Assembly (NCBI GenBank): GCA_026625625.1
Contig: CP113055.1
Span: 3,579,001-3,643,000 of the forward strand
From: Blastomonas sp. SL216
GTDB taxonomy: Bacteria > Pseudomonadota > Alphaproteobacteria > Sphingomonadales > Sphingomonadaceae
Length of the DNA: 64,000 nt
Direction of reading: 5' to 3'
Below the pieces are notes generated by a model, which saw only the letters and a program-made list of their open reading frames with translations, did not search any database and was not told the origin of the DNA. Positions 1 through 11,014 of the stretch are shown one piece after another. The translations under genes and the position numbers were made by a program. Position 1 is the first letter of the stretch. Each line of letters opens with the position of its first letter.

Positions 1-496
1 CGCGCCACTGGTGCCGCACCGCGCCGACCTCCTGGCCCGAACAGACGATGCCGTCGAGCCCGGCCTCATGCGCCAGTTCCGCCAGCCGCAGCACATTGTC
101 ATGCGCAGTCCCTGAATAGCCGATCCGGGCGACGTCGCTGTCGTCCAGGCTGGTGAGCATTGTGACGGCGACGACCTTGGTATGCGCGCCAGCCGCCGCC
201 TTGGCATCTTCCATCATCGCGCGGCCCCCGGCGGCATGGATGGTGACGATCGCCGGCTCCAGCACATGGATGGCCTGCATCGCGGCGGCGACGGTATTGG
301 GAATGTCGTGCAGCTTGAGGTCGAGAAAGATCGGAAGCCCCAGCTTGGCGATCTCGTGCACGCCGTGATGGCCATGGGCGCAGAAGAATTCCAGCCCCAG
401 CTTTACCCCGCCGATATGGCTGCGCACCTGCTGCACCAGAGCGGAGGCGCGCGCCAGATCGGGAAGATCGACCGCGAGATAGATGGGATTGGACAT
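1..496 (-). CDS. pyrF: orotidine 5'-phosphate decarboxylase (3' end outside window)
   Basis: Decarboxylates orotidine monophosphate to UMP, the last step of de novo pyrimidine synthesis, in the cytoplasm. The reading frame opens with ATG at 496 (MSNPIYLAVDLPDLARA) and stays open for 165 codons to the window edge. The family signature DLKLHDIPNT, carrying the catalytic Asp-Lys-x-x-Asp residues, lies near residue 60, followed by TIHAAGG and VTMLTSLDD, the usual beta-barrel strands. The gene starts about 30 bp after the LapA-domain gene on the same strand, so the two probably share a transcript. Only the C-terminal third or so is missing. Identification is firm; the start is the only ATG giving the normal N-terminus. 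Confidence 0.95.
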   Translation of the reverse strand, partial: MSNPIYLAVDLPDLARASALVQQVRSHIGGVKLGLEFFCAHGHHGVHEIAKLGLPIFLDLKLHDIPNTVAAAMQAIHVLEPAIVTIHAAGGRAMMEDAKAAAGAHTKVVAVTMLTSLDDSDVARIGYSGTAHDNVLRLAELAHEAGLDGIVCSGQEVGAVRHQWR

Positions 497-525
497 GATG
501 AAAACGTGACCCCTGTTATGATCCT

Positions 526-852
526 TCAGACCGACCGCAGCGCAGGTTCCGGCTCGGCGGGAACTTCGGCGACCGGCGATGGCGCGCTCGCCTGTGCCGG
601 GACCGATGCTGCGCGCGCCTGGTTGGCCTCCAGCGTGATGATGCGGCGTTTCAGCCGCCAGCTGGCGGTGCGATGATAGGCCCAGAGCGGAACGAAGCCC
701 GCCAGAAAGGTCAGCATCAGCAGCACCGGCAGCTTGGTGACCAGCTGCAATCCGCCCCACAGGTCGACCGTGACGGCCTGCCAGTTATTATACGCGAAAA
801 CGACGAACACCACCGCGACCATGATGAGCATCAGCGTCTTCAGAAACTGCAT
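526..852 (-). CDS. LapA-domain (DUF1049) small membrane protein
   Basis: A 108-residue inner-membrane protein of the lipopolysaccharide-assembly-A-domain family. Two hydrophobic segments are visible: residues about 4-22 (LKTLMLIMVAVVFVVFAYNN) and about 38-60 (LPVLLMLTFLAGFVPLWAYH). A basic stretch (RLKRRIITLE) and an Ala/Pro-rich tail follow. The ATG at 852 was preferred to one 72 bp upstream because it gives the canonical MQFLKTL start and has a GAGAGAGA purine run ahead of it. Family members sit near IHF-beta and pyrF in alphaproteobacteria, which matches the pyrF gene 30 bp downstream. The molecular role in sphingomonads is not known; LapA helps lipopolysaccharide assembly in E. coli. Confidence 0.85.
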   Translation of the reverse strand: MQFLKTLMLIMVAVVFVVFAYNNWQAVTVDLWGGLQLVTKLPVLLMLTFLAGFVPLWAYHRTASWRLKRRIITLEANQARAASVPAQASAPSPVAEVPAEPEPALRSV

Positions 853-970
853 GACCGCCCAGTCTCTCTCAAGTCCAGCCTCCTTCAAGTCCTGCCCGCG
901 TCCCGGCGGTCGATGGGACAGCATAGGGGCATTATCCCGGCTTGACCAGCCTCGGGCCAGCTAGCCAGGT

Positions 971-2281
971 TCAGCCGAAAACCCGCGCAAAGATCGTGTC
1001 GACATGCTTGAAATGGTAATCGAGGTTGAACTTCTCCTCGATCTCCTCTGCCGAGAGTGCCGCCGTGACCTCTGCATCGGCCTTGAGCAGTTCGAGCAGC
1101 GATAGCGCGCCGTCCGATTCCCACACCCTCATCGCGTTGCGCTGGACCAGGCGATAGGCGTCCTCGCGGCTGACCCCGGCCTGGGTGAGCGCCAGCAGCA
1201 CGCGCTGCGAGTGGACAAGCCCGCCCATCTTGTCGAGATTCTTCTGCATCCGCTCAGGGTAAACGAGCAGCTTGTCGACCACCCCGGTCAGGCGCGCCAG
1301 CGCGAAGTCGAGCGTGATCGTCGCATCCGGTCCGATATAGCGCTCGACCGAGCTGTGCGAGATATCGCGCTCGTGCCAAAGTGCCACGTTCTCCATCGCC
1401 GGGATGGCGGCGCTGCGCACCATGCGGGCCAGGCCGGTCAAGTTCTCGGTCAGCACCGGGTTGCGCTTGTGCGGCATGGCCGAAGAGCCCTTCTGGCCGG
1501 GGGAGAAATATTCCTCCGCCTCCAGCACCTCGGTGCGCTGCAAGTGGCGCACTTCGGTCGCCAGCCGCTCGATCGACGAGGCGATGACGCCCAGCGTCGC
1601 GAAATACATGGCGTGGCGGTCGCGAGGGATGACCTGGGTCGAAACGGGCTCGAGCGCCAGGCCGAGCTTCTTGGCGACATGCGCTTCGACGCGCGGGTCG
1701 ATATTGGCGAAGGTACCGATCGCGCCCGAAATCGCGCAGGTGGCGATCTCGGCGCGCGCGGCCTTCAGGCGGGCGCGGCAGCGGTCGAATTCGGCATAGG
1801 CTTGGGCAAGCTTGAGGCCGAAAGTGGTCGGCTCGCCATGGATGCCGTGGCTGCGGCCGATGGTCGGCGTGTATTTGTGCTCCATCGCGCGGCGCTCGAT
1901 CGCGGCGAGCAGCGCGTCCATGTCTTCGAGCAGGATGTCGGTGGCGCGGGCGAGCTGGACGGCCAGGCACGTATCGAGCACGTCCGAGCTGGTCATGCCC
2001 TGGTGCATGAAGCGCGCCTCGTCGCCGACCTGTTCGGCCACCCAGGTCAGAAAGGCGATGACATCGTGCTTGGTGACCGCCTCGATGGCGTCGATCGCGG
2101 CGACATCGATGACCGGGTTGGTCGCCCACCAGGCCCAGAGCGCCTTGGCGGCGGACTTGGGCACCACGCCGATCTCGGCCAGCGCGTCGGTGGCGTGCGC
2201 CTCGATCTCGAACCAGATGCGGAACTTCGCCTCAGGCTCCCAGATGGCGGTCATTTGCGGGCGGGCATAACGGGGGACCAT
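971..2281 (-). CDS. purB: adenylosuccinate lyase
   Basis: Catalyses two fumarate-releasing steps of purine synthesis: SAICAR to AICAR, and adenylosuccinate to AMP. The 436-residue product is normal length for the family. The fumarase/aspartase superfamily signature GSSAMPHKRNP lies near residue 267, and HQGMTSSDVLDT and GRSHGIHGEPTTFG carry the catalytic and substrate-binding His residues. The start at 2281 (MVPRYARPQM) is the standard N-terminus; a longer frame to 2359 adds an Arg-rich extension that looks spurious. The gene diverges from the AceE-like gene across about 200 bp that must hold both promoters. The function is essential and the gene looks intact. Confidence 0.96.
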   Translation of the reverse strand: MVPRYARPQMTAIWEPEAKFRIWFEIEAHATDALAEIGVVPKSAAKALWAWWATNPVIDVAAIDAIEAVTKHDVIAFLTWVAEQVGDEARFMHQGMTSSDVLDTCLAVQLARATDILLEDMDALLAAIERRAMEHKYTPTIGRSHGIHGEPTTFGLKLAQAYAEFDRCRARLKAARAEIATCAISGAIGTFANIDPRVEAHVAKKLGLALEPVSTQVIPRDRHAMYFATLGVIASSIERLATEVRHLQRTEVLEAEEYFSPGQKGSSAMPHKRNPVLTENLTGLARMVRSAAIPAMENVALWHERDISHSSVERYIGPDATITLDFALARLTGVVDKLLVYPERMQKNLDKMGGLVHSQRVLLALTQAGVSREDAYRLVQRNAMRVWESDGALSLLELLKADAEVTAALSAEEIEEKFNLDYHFKHVDTIFARVFG

Positions 2282-2484
2282 AAGCTGTCCTTGCGACAAG
2301 AGGCGAGATTGGGACGCGCGCAGGCGACCCCGGCGAGTCCGCCGCGCAGCTAGCAGCAAGCCGCCAAGGGTTCAACCGGCGGCAACCCCGCGTTGTCGTT
2401 CGCGGCACGAAAATGCTGGATGATCGTCATCGGTTTCGGGCATGGGAGGAACACGATTCCCCCGATCCGAAGCAAAGGCCCGCC

Positions 2485-4836
2485 ATGGTCATAGATACTG
2501 TAACCACCGAAAGCCGCGCTGAAACCGTCCGGCTGCTGACCGAGATCGAACAGCGGCTGCGCTGGCTGTCGTCCTGGATGATCCACAACGCCAACAATAT
2601 TCGCGAAAAGCGCGATGGATTGAAGGTCGGCGGACATCAGGCGAGCTGCGCGTCGATGACCGCGATCATGGCGGCGCTCTATTTCCACGCGCTGCGCCCG
2701 CAGGACAAGGTGGCGGTCAAGCCGCATGCAGGACCCGTGCTACACGCGATCCACTATCTGCTCGACGAGCAGACGCGCGAGAAGATGGAGCGCTTTCGCG
2801 GGCTGGGCGGCGTGCAGAGCTATCCTTCGCGCACCAAGGACAGCATTCCGGTGGATTTCTCGACCGGCTCGGTGGGCCTCGGTGTGGCGATCACCGCGTT
2901 TTCGTCGCTGGTGCAGGACTATCTGATCGCGCACGGCCAATTGCGCGAGGAGCAATCGGGGCGGATGATCGCGCTGATGGGCGATGCCGAACTCGACGAA
3001 GGCAATATCTACGAGTGCCTGATCGAAGGGTACAAGCACGACCTGCGCAACTGCTGGTGGATCGTCGACTATAACCGCCAGTCGCTTGATGCGACCACCG
3101 CCGACCGCATGTTCCGCCGCTTCGACGATATCTTCGAGACCTGCGGCTGGCGCGTCGTCACCCTGAAGCATGGCAAGCTGCAGCGCGCGGCGTTCAAGCG
3201 GCCCGGCGGCAAGGCGCTGGAGGACTGGATCGAGACCTGCCCCAATGCCGATTTTGCCGCGCTGACCTATCTCGGCGGCGCGGCATGGCGCGAGCGGCTG
3301 ATGCACGATATCGGCAAGAAGCGCGGGGTGGCCGAGCTGCTCGGCTCGTTCGACGATTCAGGGCTGGCGCAGCTGATGACCAATCTGGGCGGGCACTGTA
3401 TCGAGACGCTGCTCGACGCGTTCGACAGCATGGATGACGAGCGCCCGACGCTGCTGATCGCCTATACCGTCAAGGGTTTCGGCCTGCCGCTCGCCGGGCA
3501 CAAGGACAACCATTCGGGCATGATGAACGGGGCCCAGATCGAGGGTTTCCGCGATGCGCTGGGCATCGCACCGGGCGAGGAATGGGGCAAATGGTCGGGG
3601 CTGGGCGACAATCTCGCCAGCGCATTGAAGGCTTTCGTCTCCGACTCCCCGATCGCGCGCAAACAGGCCGAATATGCCGCGCCTGCGATCCCGCTGCCCG
3701 ACCGGCTGCCCGTGCCCGAAGGGGCCGAGCAATCCACTCAGGCCGCGTTCGGCAAGATCCTGCACGATCTCGCCAAGTCCGATGCGCCGCTGGCCGACCG
3801 GCTGGTCACCACCGCGCCCGATGTGACGCAGACGACGAACCTTGGCGCGTTCGTCAATCAGCGCGGGCTGTTCCGGCGGCAGGAACTGGCCGATGTGTTC
3901 CAGCGCGTGAAAATCCCCTCGGCGCAGAAATGGGCGGCGCACCGCGCGGGCCAGCATATCGAGCTCGGCATTGCCGAGAACAATTTCTTCCTCGCGCTCG
4001 CGGCTCTGGGCCTGTCCGCCCCGCATTTCGGCACGCGGCTGATGCCGGTGGGCACGGTCTATGATCCGTTCATCGCGCGCGGGCTCGATGCGCTCAATTA
4101 CGGCTGCTACCAGGATTCGCGCTTCCTGCTGGTCGGCACGCCTTCGGGCATCACGCTGGCGGGCGAAGGCGGCGCACACCAGTCGATCAACACGCCGCTG
4201 ATCGGCATGGGCCAACCGGGGCTGGAAAGCTTCGAACCGGCGTTCGCCGATGAGGTCGCGCTGATGATGGCTTTCGCGTTTGCGCATATGCAGGCAGACG
4301 ATGGCGCGTCGGTCTATCTCAGGCTCACCACCCGCGTCATCGAACAGGTCCAGCGTCGCGACAGCGCCTGGGAGGCAGAGGCGCTTGCCGGCGCCTATTG
4401 GCTGCGCGAGCCTGCGCCGGGGGCCGAGGCCGCGATCGCCTATTGCGGCGCGGTCGCTCCGGAAGCGCTGGCGGCCTGGGATGCGTTGAAGGACGACATT
4501 CCCGGCCTCGGCCTGCTCGCGGTGACCTCGCCCGACCGGCTGCACCGCGACTGGTCTGCAGAACGCTCGGCGCGCTGGACCGGAAATCCCGGCGGCCAGA
4601 GCCATGTCGCCAGGCTGCTGGGGGCACTCGCACCGAGTGCGGGCCTGGTCACCGTGCTCGACGGATCGCCCGCAGCCTTGTCCTGGCTCGGCGGCGTCCG
4701 CGGTCACCGCGTCAGCCCGCTCGGCACCGACCGCTTCGGCCAGACCGGCGACCTGCCCGACCTGTACCGCACCTACCGGCTCGACCGCGAGGCGATTATC
4801 GATGCGATGGCGGAGCTGTTCGTCGGGCGCGATTGA
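2485..4836 (+). CDS. AceE-like (homodimeric type) thiamine-diphosphate dehydrogenase/transketolase-family protein
   Basis: A 783-residue transketolase-superfamily enzyme most like homodimeric pyruvate dehydrogenase E1, but about 100 residues shorter. The thiamine diphosphate and Mg motif is GDAELDEGNIYE near residue 165, ending in NRQ. The C-terminal half has the pyrimidine-binding region with the conserved Glu in HIELGIAENNFF. GTPSGITLAGEGGAHQS resembles the AceE 2-oxoacid region. Databases often call such alphaproteobacterial proteins simply transketolase. No E2 or E3 gene is adjacent, so the substrate is not shown by context. A purine-rich site (GGGAGGA, 2444-2450) lies rather far upstream of ATG 2485; an alternative in-frame start at 2413 would place that site inside the gene. 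Family is sure; exact reaction is not. Confidence 0.8.
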   Translation: MVIDTVTTESRAETVRLLTEIEQRLRWLSSWMIHNANNIREKRDGLKVGGHQASCASMTAIMAALYFHALRPQDKVAVKPHAGPVLHAIHYLLDEQTREKMERFRGLGGVQSYPSRTKDSIPVDFSTGSVGLGVAITAFSSLVQDYLIAHGQLREEQSGRMIALMGDAELDEGNIYECLIEGYKHDLRNCWWIVDYNRQSLDATTADRMFRRFDDIFETCGWRVVTLKHGKLQRAAFKRPGGKALEDWIETCPNADFAALTYLGGAAWRERLMHDIGKKRGVAELLGSFDDSGLAQLMTNLGGHCIETLLDAFDSMDDERPTLLIAYTVKGFGLPLAGHKDNHSGMMNGAQIEGFRDALGIAPGEEWGKWSGLGDNLASALKAFVSDSPIARKQAEYAAPAIPLPDRLPVPEGAEQSTQAAFGKILHDLAKSDAPLADRLVTTAPDVTQTTNLGAFVNQRGLFRRQELADVFQRVKIPSAQKWAAHRAGQHIELGIAENNFFLALAALGLSAPHFGTRLMPVGTVYDPFIARGLDALNYGCYQDSRFLLVGTPSGITLAGEGGAHQSINTPLIGMGQPGLESFEPAFADEVALMMAFAFAHMQADDGASVYLRLTTRVIEQVQRRDSAWEAEALAGAYWLREPAPGAEAAIAYCGAVAPEALAAWDALKDDIPGLGLLAVTSPDRLHRDWSAERSARWTGNPGGQSHVARLLGALAPSAGLVTVLDGSPAALSWLGGVRGHRVSPLGTDRFGQTGDLPDLYRTYRLDREAIIDAMAELFVGRD

Positions 4837-4909
4837 CCGCGCTTGCCCCGCTGACATAGGGTAGCGCCTCACGAGCCCGACCGGGCCGGGGGAGGAGCTT
4901 GCCGGTGCC

Positions 4910-7900
4910 ATGAGCCTGCCGTCTGCGGCATTTATCGGGCTTGCCGTCATCCTGCTGCTGTTCGCGGTCGCGGCGCTGGTGGAGCGGCGCGCCGGCGAGG
5001 CGCAGCGCTGGCCCTGGTTGCGCCAGCTGGCCTATACGCTGGCGCTGGGGGTCTATTGTTCCAGCTGGACCTTCTATGGCGCGGTGGGCAGCATCGTGCG
5101 CGATGGCTGGTTCTACCTGCCGATCTATCTCGCGCCGATCTGCCTGTTGCTGCTCGCCCCGCGCTTCCTCAAGCGGCTGGCCCAGGCGGTGGCGGAGGAA
5201 CAGGCGACCACCGTGTCCGATTTCATCGCCGCGCGCTTCGGCCATGACAATGGCGTGGCGCGGCTGGTGACGCTGATCGCGCTGGTCGGCACCATCCCCT
5301 ATGTCGCGCTGCAATTCCGTTCGATCGGCGGGGGGCTGTCGCTCGCCTCTGGCCGCCCGATTGCCGATGCGGCGATGATCGGTGCCGCGCTGCTGCTCGC
5401 CTTGTTCGCGATCCTGTTCGGCGCGCGCCGCTATGAGCTCGCCGGGCGCAGCGAGGGGCTGGTCTACGCCATCGGCCTGGAATCGGTGATCAAGATCGTC
5501 GCGCTCACGGCAGTGGCGGCGGTGGCGGTGCTGCTACTTTCGGGGGCGGACGCGGGCGCGGTCGATCGCGGCGCGGCGCTGATTGCCGAGAATTTCCGGC
5601 CCGAGCGGCTTTCGGTCGAGTTCGCGGTCATCTTCCTCATCTCGCTGATGGCGATCATCGCGCTGCCCCGGCAATTCTATATGGGCCTGGTCGAGGCGCA
5701 GGACAGCGGCGCGCTGCACCGGGCGCGGTTGGGGCTGGCTGCCTATCTTGCCGTGATGGCAGTGATGGCGCTGCCCATTGCGCTGGCGGGCGCGAGCATG
5801 GTGCAGGCAGAAGCCGGAGCGGACCTGTATGTGCTGCAAATCCCGGCGCTGGCGGGCAGCAACGCGGTGCTGGTACTGGCGCTGGTCGGCGGTATCAGCG
5901 CGGCGGCATCGATGGTCATCGTCGATTCCACTGCGCTCGCCACCATGGTCTCGAACGACCTGATCTTTCCCGCGCTGCTGCAGCGCGACCGCTCCGACGC
6001 GGCCGAGGGTGCATTCGGACGGCGCATGCTGCGCGTGCGGCGCGCCTCGATCCTGGGCATCGTCGCCGCCTCGCTCGCCTGGGCGCTGCTGATCCCGGCG
6101 GAGAACACGCTGGCCTCGATCGGCCTCGTCGCCTTTGCCGCGATGGCGCAGTTCACCCCGCATCTTATCCTGGCGACGCAGGGCGGCGGGCGCGATGCGC
6201 TGGCGGCGCGGGTGAGCCTGGGCATAGGCTTTGCCCTGTGGCTTTACACGCTCGCCCTCCCGCCGATCCTGCCCGGTGGCTGGATGATGGCGCTGCAAGG
6301 CACGCTGGCCGATCCGATGCGGCTGTTCGGCATCGGCAATGCCTCGCCGCTGGTGCATGGCGTGGCGTGGAGCCTGGGGTGCAACCTCGTCGCCTATAGC
6401 CTGGTTGCCGCGCGCAAGGTGCAGGCCCGGCCCTTGCTGTGGCAACTGCGCGGGGCGCAGAAGATCAGCGATCTGGATGATCTCGCCCGGCTGACCGCCA
6501 GCTTTGTCGGGACCGAGCGCGCGCTGGCCGAATTTCCCGATGCAGCGCCGGGCGTCGCGATCACTCGTGCCGCCGCGCAGCGCGCACGCGATCTGATCGC
6601 CCGCGTGGTGGGGGCATCCTCGGCGCGCGCTCTGGTCGCCTCGGCACTGGCGGGCAGCCAGATGAGCCTTGCCGATGTGACGCGCCTGCTCGGCGAGCGC
6701 GGTCAGTCGCTCCGCTTTTCGCGCGAGCTGCTGGCGGCGACGTTTGAAAATGTCGATGCCGGGATCAGCGTGGTCGATGCCGAGATGAACCTGATCGCGT
6801 GGAACAGCCAGTATCTCGACATATTCGGCTATCCGCCCGGGCTGGTGCGGGTGGGCACGCCGATCGCGGAGCTGATCCGCTACAATGCGCGGCTCGGCGA
6901 TTTCGGCTCGGAGGATATCGAGCATCATGTGGACAAGCGGCTGATGCACATGCGCCGCGGCCAGCCGCACAGCTTCGAGCGGCAGCGCAAGGACGGGCGC
7001 GTGATCAAGACCGTGGGCGGGCCGATGCCCGGCGGCGGCTATGTCACCAGCTTCACCGATATCAGCGACGAGGCGCGGATGCGCGACGAGCTCGAGCGCA
7101 CGCTCGCCGAGCTGGAACAGCGCGTTGCCGACCGCACGCAGGAGCTGAGCAGCGCCAACCGCCAGCTGGCTGAGGCGACGCGCGACAAGACGCGCTTTCT
7201 GGCGGCGGCAAGCCATGATCTTTTGCAGCCGTTGCACGCCGCGCGGTTGTTCACTGCGGCGCTGACCCGCGATGCCGAGCCGGGCACGCAGATGCTGGCA
7301 CGCCGGATCGACAGCGCGATCGGAGCGGCCGACGGGCTGATCCGCGCGCTGCTCGACATCAGCCGGCTCGATGCAGGCGGGGTGGAGCCGAGCCCCGAAC
7401 CGGTGGCGCTGGCGCCCTTCCTGACCGACCTGGTCGAAAGCTTCGCGCCCATGGCGGACGACAAGGCGCTGGCGCTGCGGATCGGTACGCTTGGCGGAGA
7501 CGTGCATACCGACCCTGGCCTGTTGCGGTCGATCCTGCAGAATTTCCTGTCCAACGCGCTGCGCTACACGCCTGAAGGGGGCGTCCTGGTCGGCACGCGG
7601 CGGCGCGGCGGGCGCATCCGCATCGACATTGTCGATACCGGGGTGGGCATCGCGGCGGATCAGATCGACACGATCTTTGCCGAGTTCACCCGGCTGGGTG
7701 CGGTCGAGGCCGAAGGGCTGGGGCTGGGCCTGGCGCTGTCGGAACGGATTGCGCGGCTGCTGGGCGGGGTGATCGAGGTGCGCTCGGTCCCCGGCAAGGG
7801 CAGCCGGTTCAGCCTGTCGCTGCCTGCCGCCGCCGCGCACCGTGCCCCTGCGCCAGCGCAGCCCATGCCGCTCGCCAGTGCGCGGGGCCAGGCGCTCAAG

Positions 7901-8248
7901 GTGCTGGTGATCGACAATGATCCGCTGATCGTCGAGGGCACCGTGAGCCTGCTGACGCTGCTCGGCCATCGGGTGACCGGGGCAGGCGATCCGGACACCG
8001 CGCTGGCGCTGGCCGGGCCGTTTGATGCGGCATTGGTCGATTTTCACCTGGGTGCGGCCATCGACGGGCTGGCGCTGATCGCCGCATTGCGCGCCCGGCA
8101 CCCGGCGCTGCCCGCCGCTTTGGTGACCGCACAGGGCTCGCCCGACGTCGCACGGCGGGCGGCCGACATGGGCGTGGTGCTGATCGCCAAGCCGGCAGGC
8201 GCGGACCTGATCGGCGGGTTTCTGGCGTCGGTCGCTGGAGCGCGCTAA
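4910..8248 (+). CDS. hybrid histidine kinase fused to SLC5/SSS symporter domain (CrbS-like)
   Basis: An 1112-residue membrane sensor. Residues about 1-520 form a sodium:solute-symporter-like domain with about 13 hydrophobic segments. A PAS domain (about 600-715) and a coiled coil (DELERTLAELEQRVADRTQE) come next. The HisKA domain has its phospho-accepting His at about 769 in AASHDLLQPLHAARLF. The ATPase domain shows an N box (QNFLSNALRYTPEGG), DTGVGIA and GLGLGLA. The C-terminal receiver has its Asp at about 1044 (ALVDFHLG). This architecture is that of CrbS/CbrA/NahK-type kinases. CrbS with CrbR controls acetyl-CoA synthetase in Vibrio and Pseudomonas. Here it converges head-to-tail with a LuxR-type regulator and acs, so acetate or short-acid sensing is the likely role (inference). 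GGAGGAG at about 4890 supports the ATG start. Confidence 0.9.
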   Translation: MSLPSAAFIGLAVILLLFAVAALVERRAGEAQRWPWLRQLAYTLALGVYCSSWTFYGAVGSIVRDGWFYLPIYLAPICLLLLAPRFLKRLAQAVAEEQATTVSDFIAARFGHDNGVARLVTLIALVGTIPYVALQFRSIGGGLSLASGRPIADAAMIGAALLLALFAILFGARRYELAGRSEGLVYAIGLESVIKIVALTAVAAVAVLLLSGADAGAVDRGAALIAENFRPERLSVEFAVIFLISLMAIIALPRQFYMGLVEAQDSGALHRARLGLAAYLAVMAVMALPIALAGASMVQAEAGADLYVLQIPALAGSNAVLVLALVGGISAAASMVIVDSTALATMVSNDLIFPALLQRDRSDAAEGAFGRRMLRVRRASILGIVAASLAWALLIPAENTLASIGLVAFAAMAQFTPHLILATQGGGRDALAARVSLGIGFALWLYTLALPPILPGGWMMALQGTLADPMRLFGIGNASPLVHGVAWSLGCNLVAYSLVAARKVQARPLLWQLRGAQKISDLDDLARLTASFVGTERALAEFPDAAPGVAITRAAAQRARDLIARVVGASSARALVASALAGSQMSLADVTRLLGERGQSLRFSRELLAATFENVDAGISVVDAEMNLIAWNSQYLDIFGYPPGLVRVGTPIAELIRYNARLGDFGSEDIEHHVDKRLMHMRRGQPHSFERQRKDGRVIKTVGGPMPGGGYVTSFTDISDEARMRDELERTLAELEQRVADRTQELSSANRQLAEATRDKTRFLAAASHDLLQPLHAARLFTAALTRDAEPGTQMLARRIDSAIGAADGLIRALLDISRLDAGGVEPSPEPVALAPFLTDLVESFAPMADDKALALRIGTLGGDVHTDPGLLRSILQNFLSNALRYTPEGGVLVGTRRRGGRIRIDIVDTGVGIAADQIDTIFAEFTRLGAVEAEGLGLGLALSERIARLLGGVIEVRSVPGKGSRFSLSLPAAAAHRAPAPAQPMPLASARGQALKVLVIDNDPLIVEGTVSLLTLLGHRVTGAGDPDTALALAGPFDAALVDFHLGAAIDGLALIAALRARHPALPAALVTAQGSPDVARRAADMGVVLIAKPAGADLIGGFLASVAGAR

Positions 8249-8253
8249 CCGGC

Positions 8254-8870
8254 CTAGTGCTTGAGGTCCAGTCCCAGCGAGCGGGCGACCAGCGCGGCCT
8301 GGGTGCGGTTCTGCACGCCCAGCTTGCGCATGATCGTCGTCATGTGCGCCTTCACCGTCGCCTCGCTCATGGCCAGGTCGTGCGCGATCTGCTTGTTGAG
8401 CTTGCCGTCGATGACCTCGCGCAGCACGCGCAGCTGGGTAGGGGTGAGTCCGGCGACGTCCTGTGGCAGCGGCTCAGGCGTGCCGACAGGTGCCGCGGCA
8501 GGAGCGCGCCCGCCCAGGGCTCGCGCGATCGCCGCTTCGATGGTGTCGAGATCGCTGTCCTTTGACAGGAAGCCGACGGCGCCCAGCTGCCGCGCTTCTT
8601 CGGCGACCGCGGCCCCTTCGGCGCTGGACACCACCAGAATCGGCACTTCGGGCCGCTCGGCATGCAGCATGGCAATGCCCGAATAGCCCATCGCGCCGGG
8701 CATCTTGAGGTCGAGCAGGATGAGACGCAGACCCTCAGCCGTGCTCGCGGCGGCTGCGGCGGCGGCCAGCGTTCCGGTTTCCAGGATCTGCGCCTGCGGA
8801 GCGACCCGGCTGACCGCCAGGACCAGCGCCTGGCGGAACAGCGGGTGGTCATCCGCGATCAGGATCGTTT

Positions 8871-8874
<4 letters not shown>
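8254..8874 (-). CDS. LuxR/NarL-family response regulator (CrbR-like), non-canonical start
   Basis: A two-component regulator of about 206 residues. The receiver starts [16 protein letters not shown] with the acidic pair. The phospho-acceptor Asp is in [10 protein letters not shown] near residue 56, and the conserved Lys is in FLSKDSD. The C-terminus is a LuxR-type helix-turn-helix: [20 protein letters not shown], then [15 protein letters not shown]. The first in-frame ATG (8703) would delete half the receiver, so it is not the true start. No ATG, GTG or TTG exists in frame in the roughly 70 bp before the domain. The best candidate is ATA at 8874, which overlaps the acs stop codon as ATAG. The regulator lies immediately downstream of acs and converges with the fused sensor kinase, its likely partner. 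Confidence 0.85.
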
Positions 8875-10826
<1,952 letters not shown>

Positions 10827-11014
10827 TGTCACTCTCCTCATAAGGCTGCGTCTGAGGGCGCAGGGCTGAGCGCATGATAGGCCGCTCGCGGCGCGCCGGA
10901 CCATTAGACAAAGGTCGTAGACCCTCGACCATGGTCGCTCTGGAAGGCGAGGCGCTTTCGGCAAAGACTGCAACGGCTACCGGGAGAACCCGGAGCGGGG
11001 TTGAGGAGAGCGCG
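10827..11014. promoter_or_regulatory. divergent acs / porin promoter region with two palindromes
   Basis: This 188-bp gap must contain promoters for acs (minus) and the dcaP-like porin (plus). Two inverted repeats lie side by side: GGTCGTAGACC at 10914-10924 (4-bp arms, 3-bp centre) and the perfect 12-bp palindrome CGACCATGGTCG at 10926-10937. The GACC element is repeated within about 25 bp. They are candidates for binding by the adjacent LuxR-type regulator. That link is inferred from position only. Confidence 0.45.

Noticed and set aside
3358-4950. A 530-codon antisense frame under the AceE-like gene
   Set aside because: No ribosome site, no domain, and it covers conserved coding sequence of the plus strand.
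5534-8101. An 855-codon antisense frame under the fused sensor kinase
   Set aside because: Gln/Arg/His-rich composition without domains; a shadow of codon bias.
8254-8703. Response regulator starting at the first in-frame ATG (8703)
   Set aside because: This start would remove the acidic pair and the phospho-acceptor Asp; the receiver sequence continues intact upstream to 8874.
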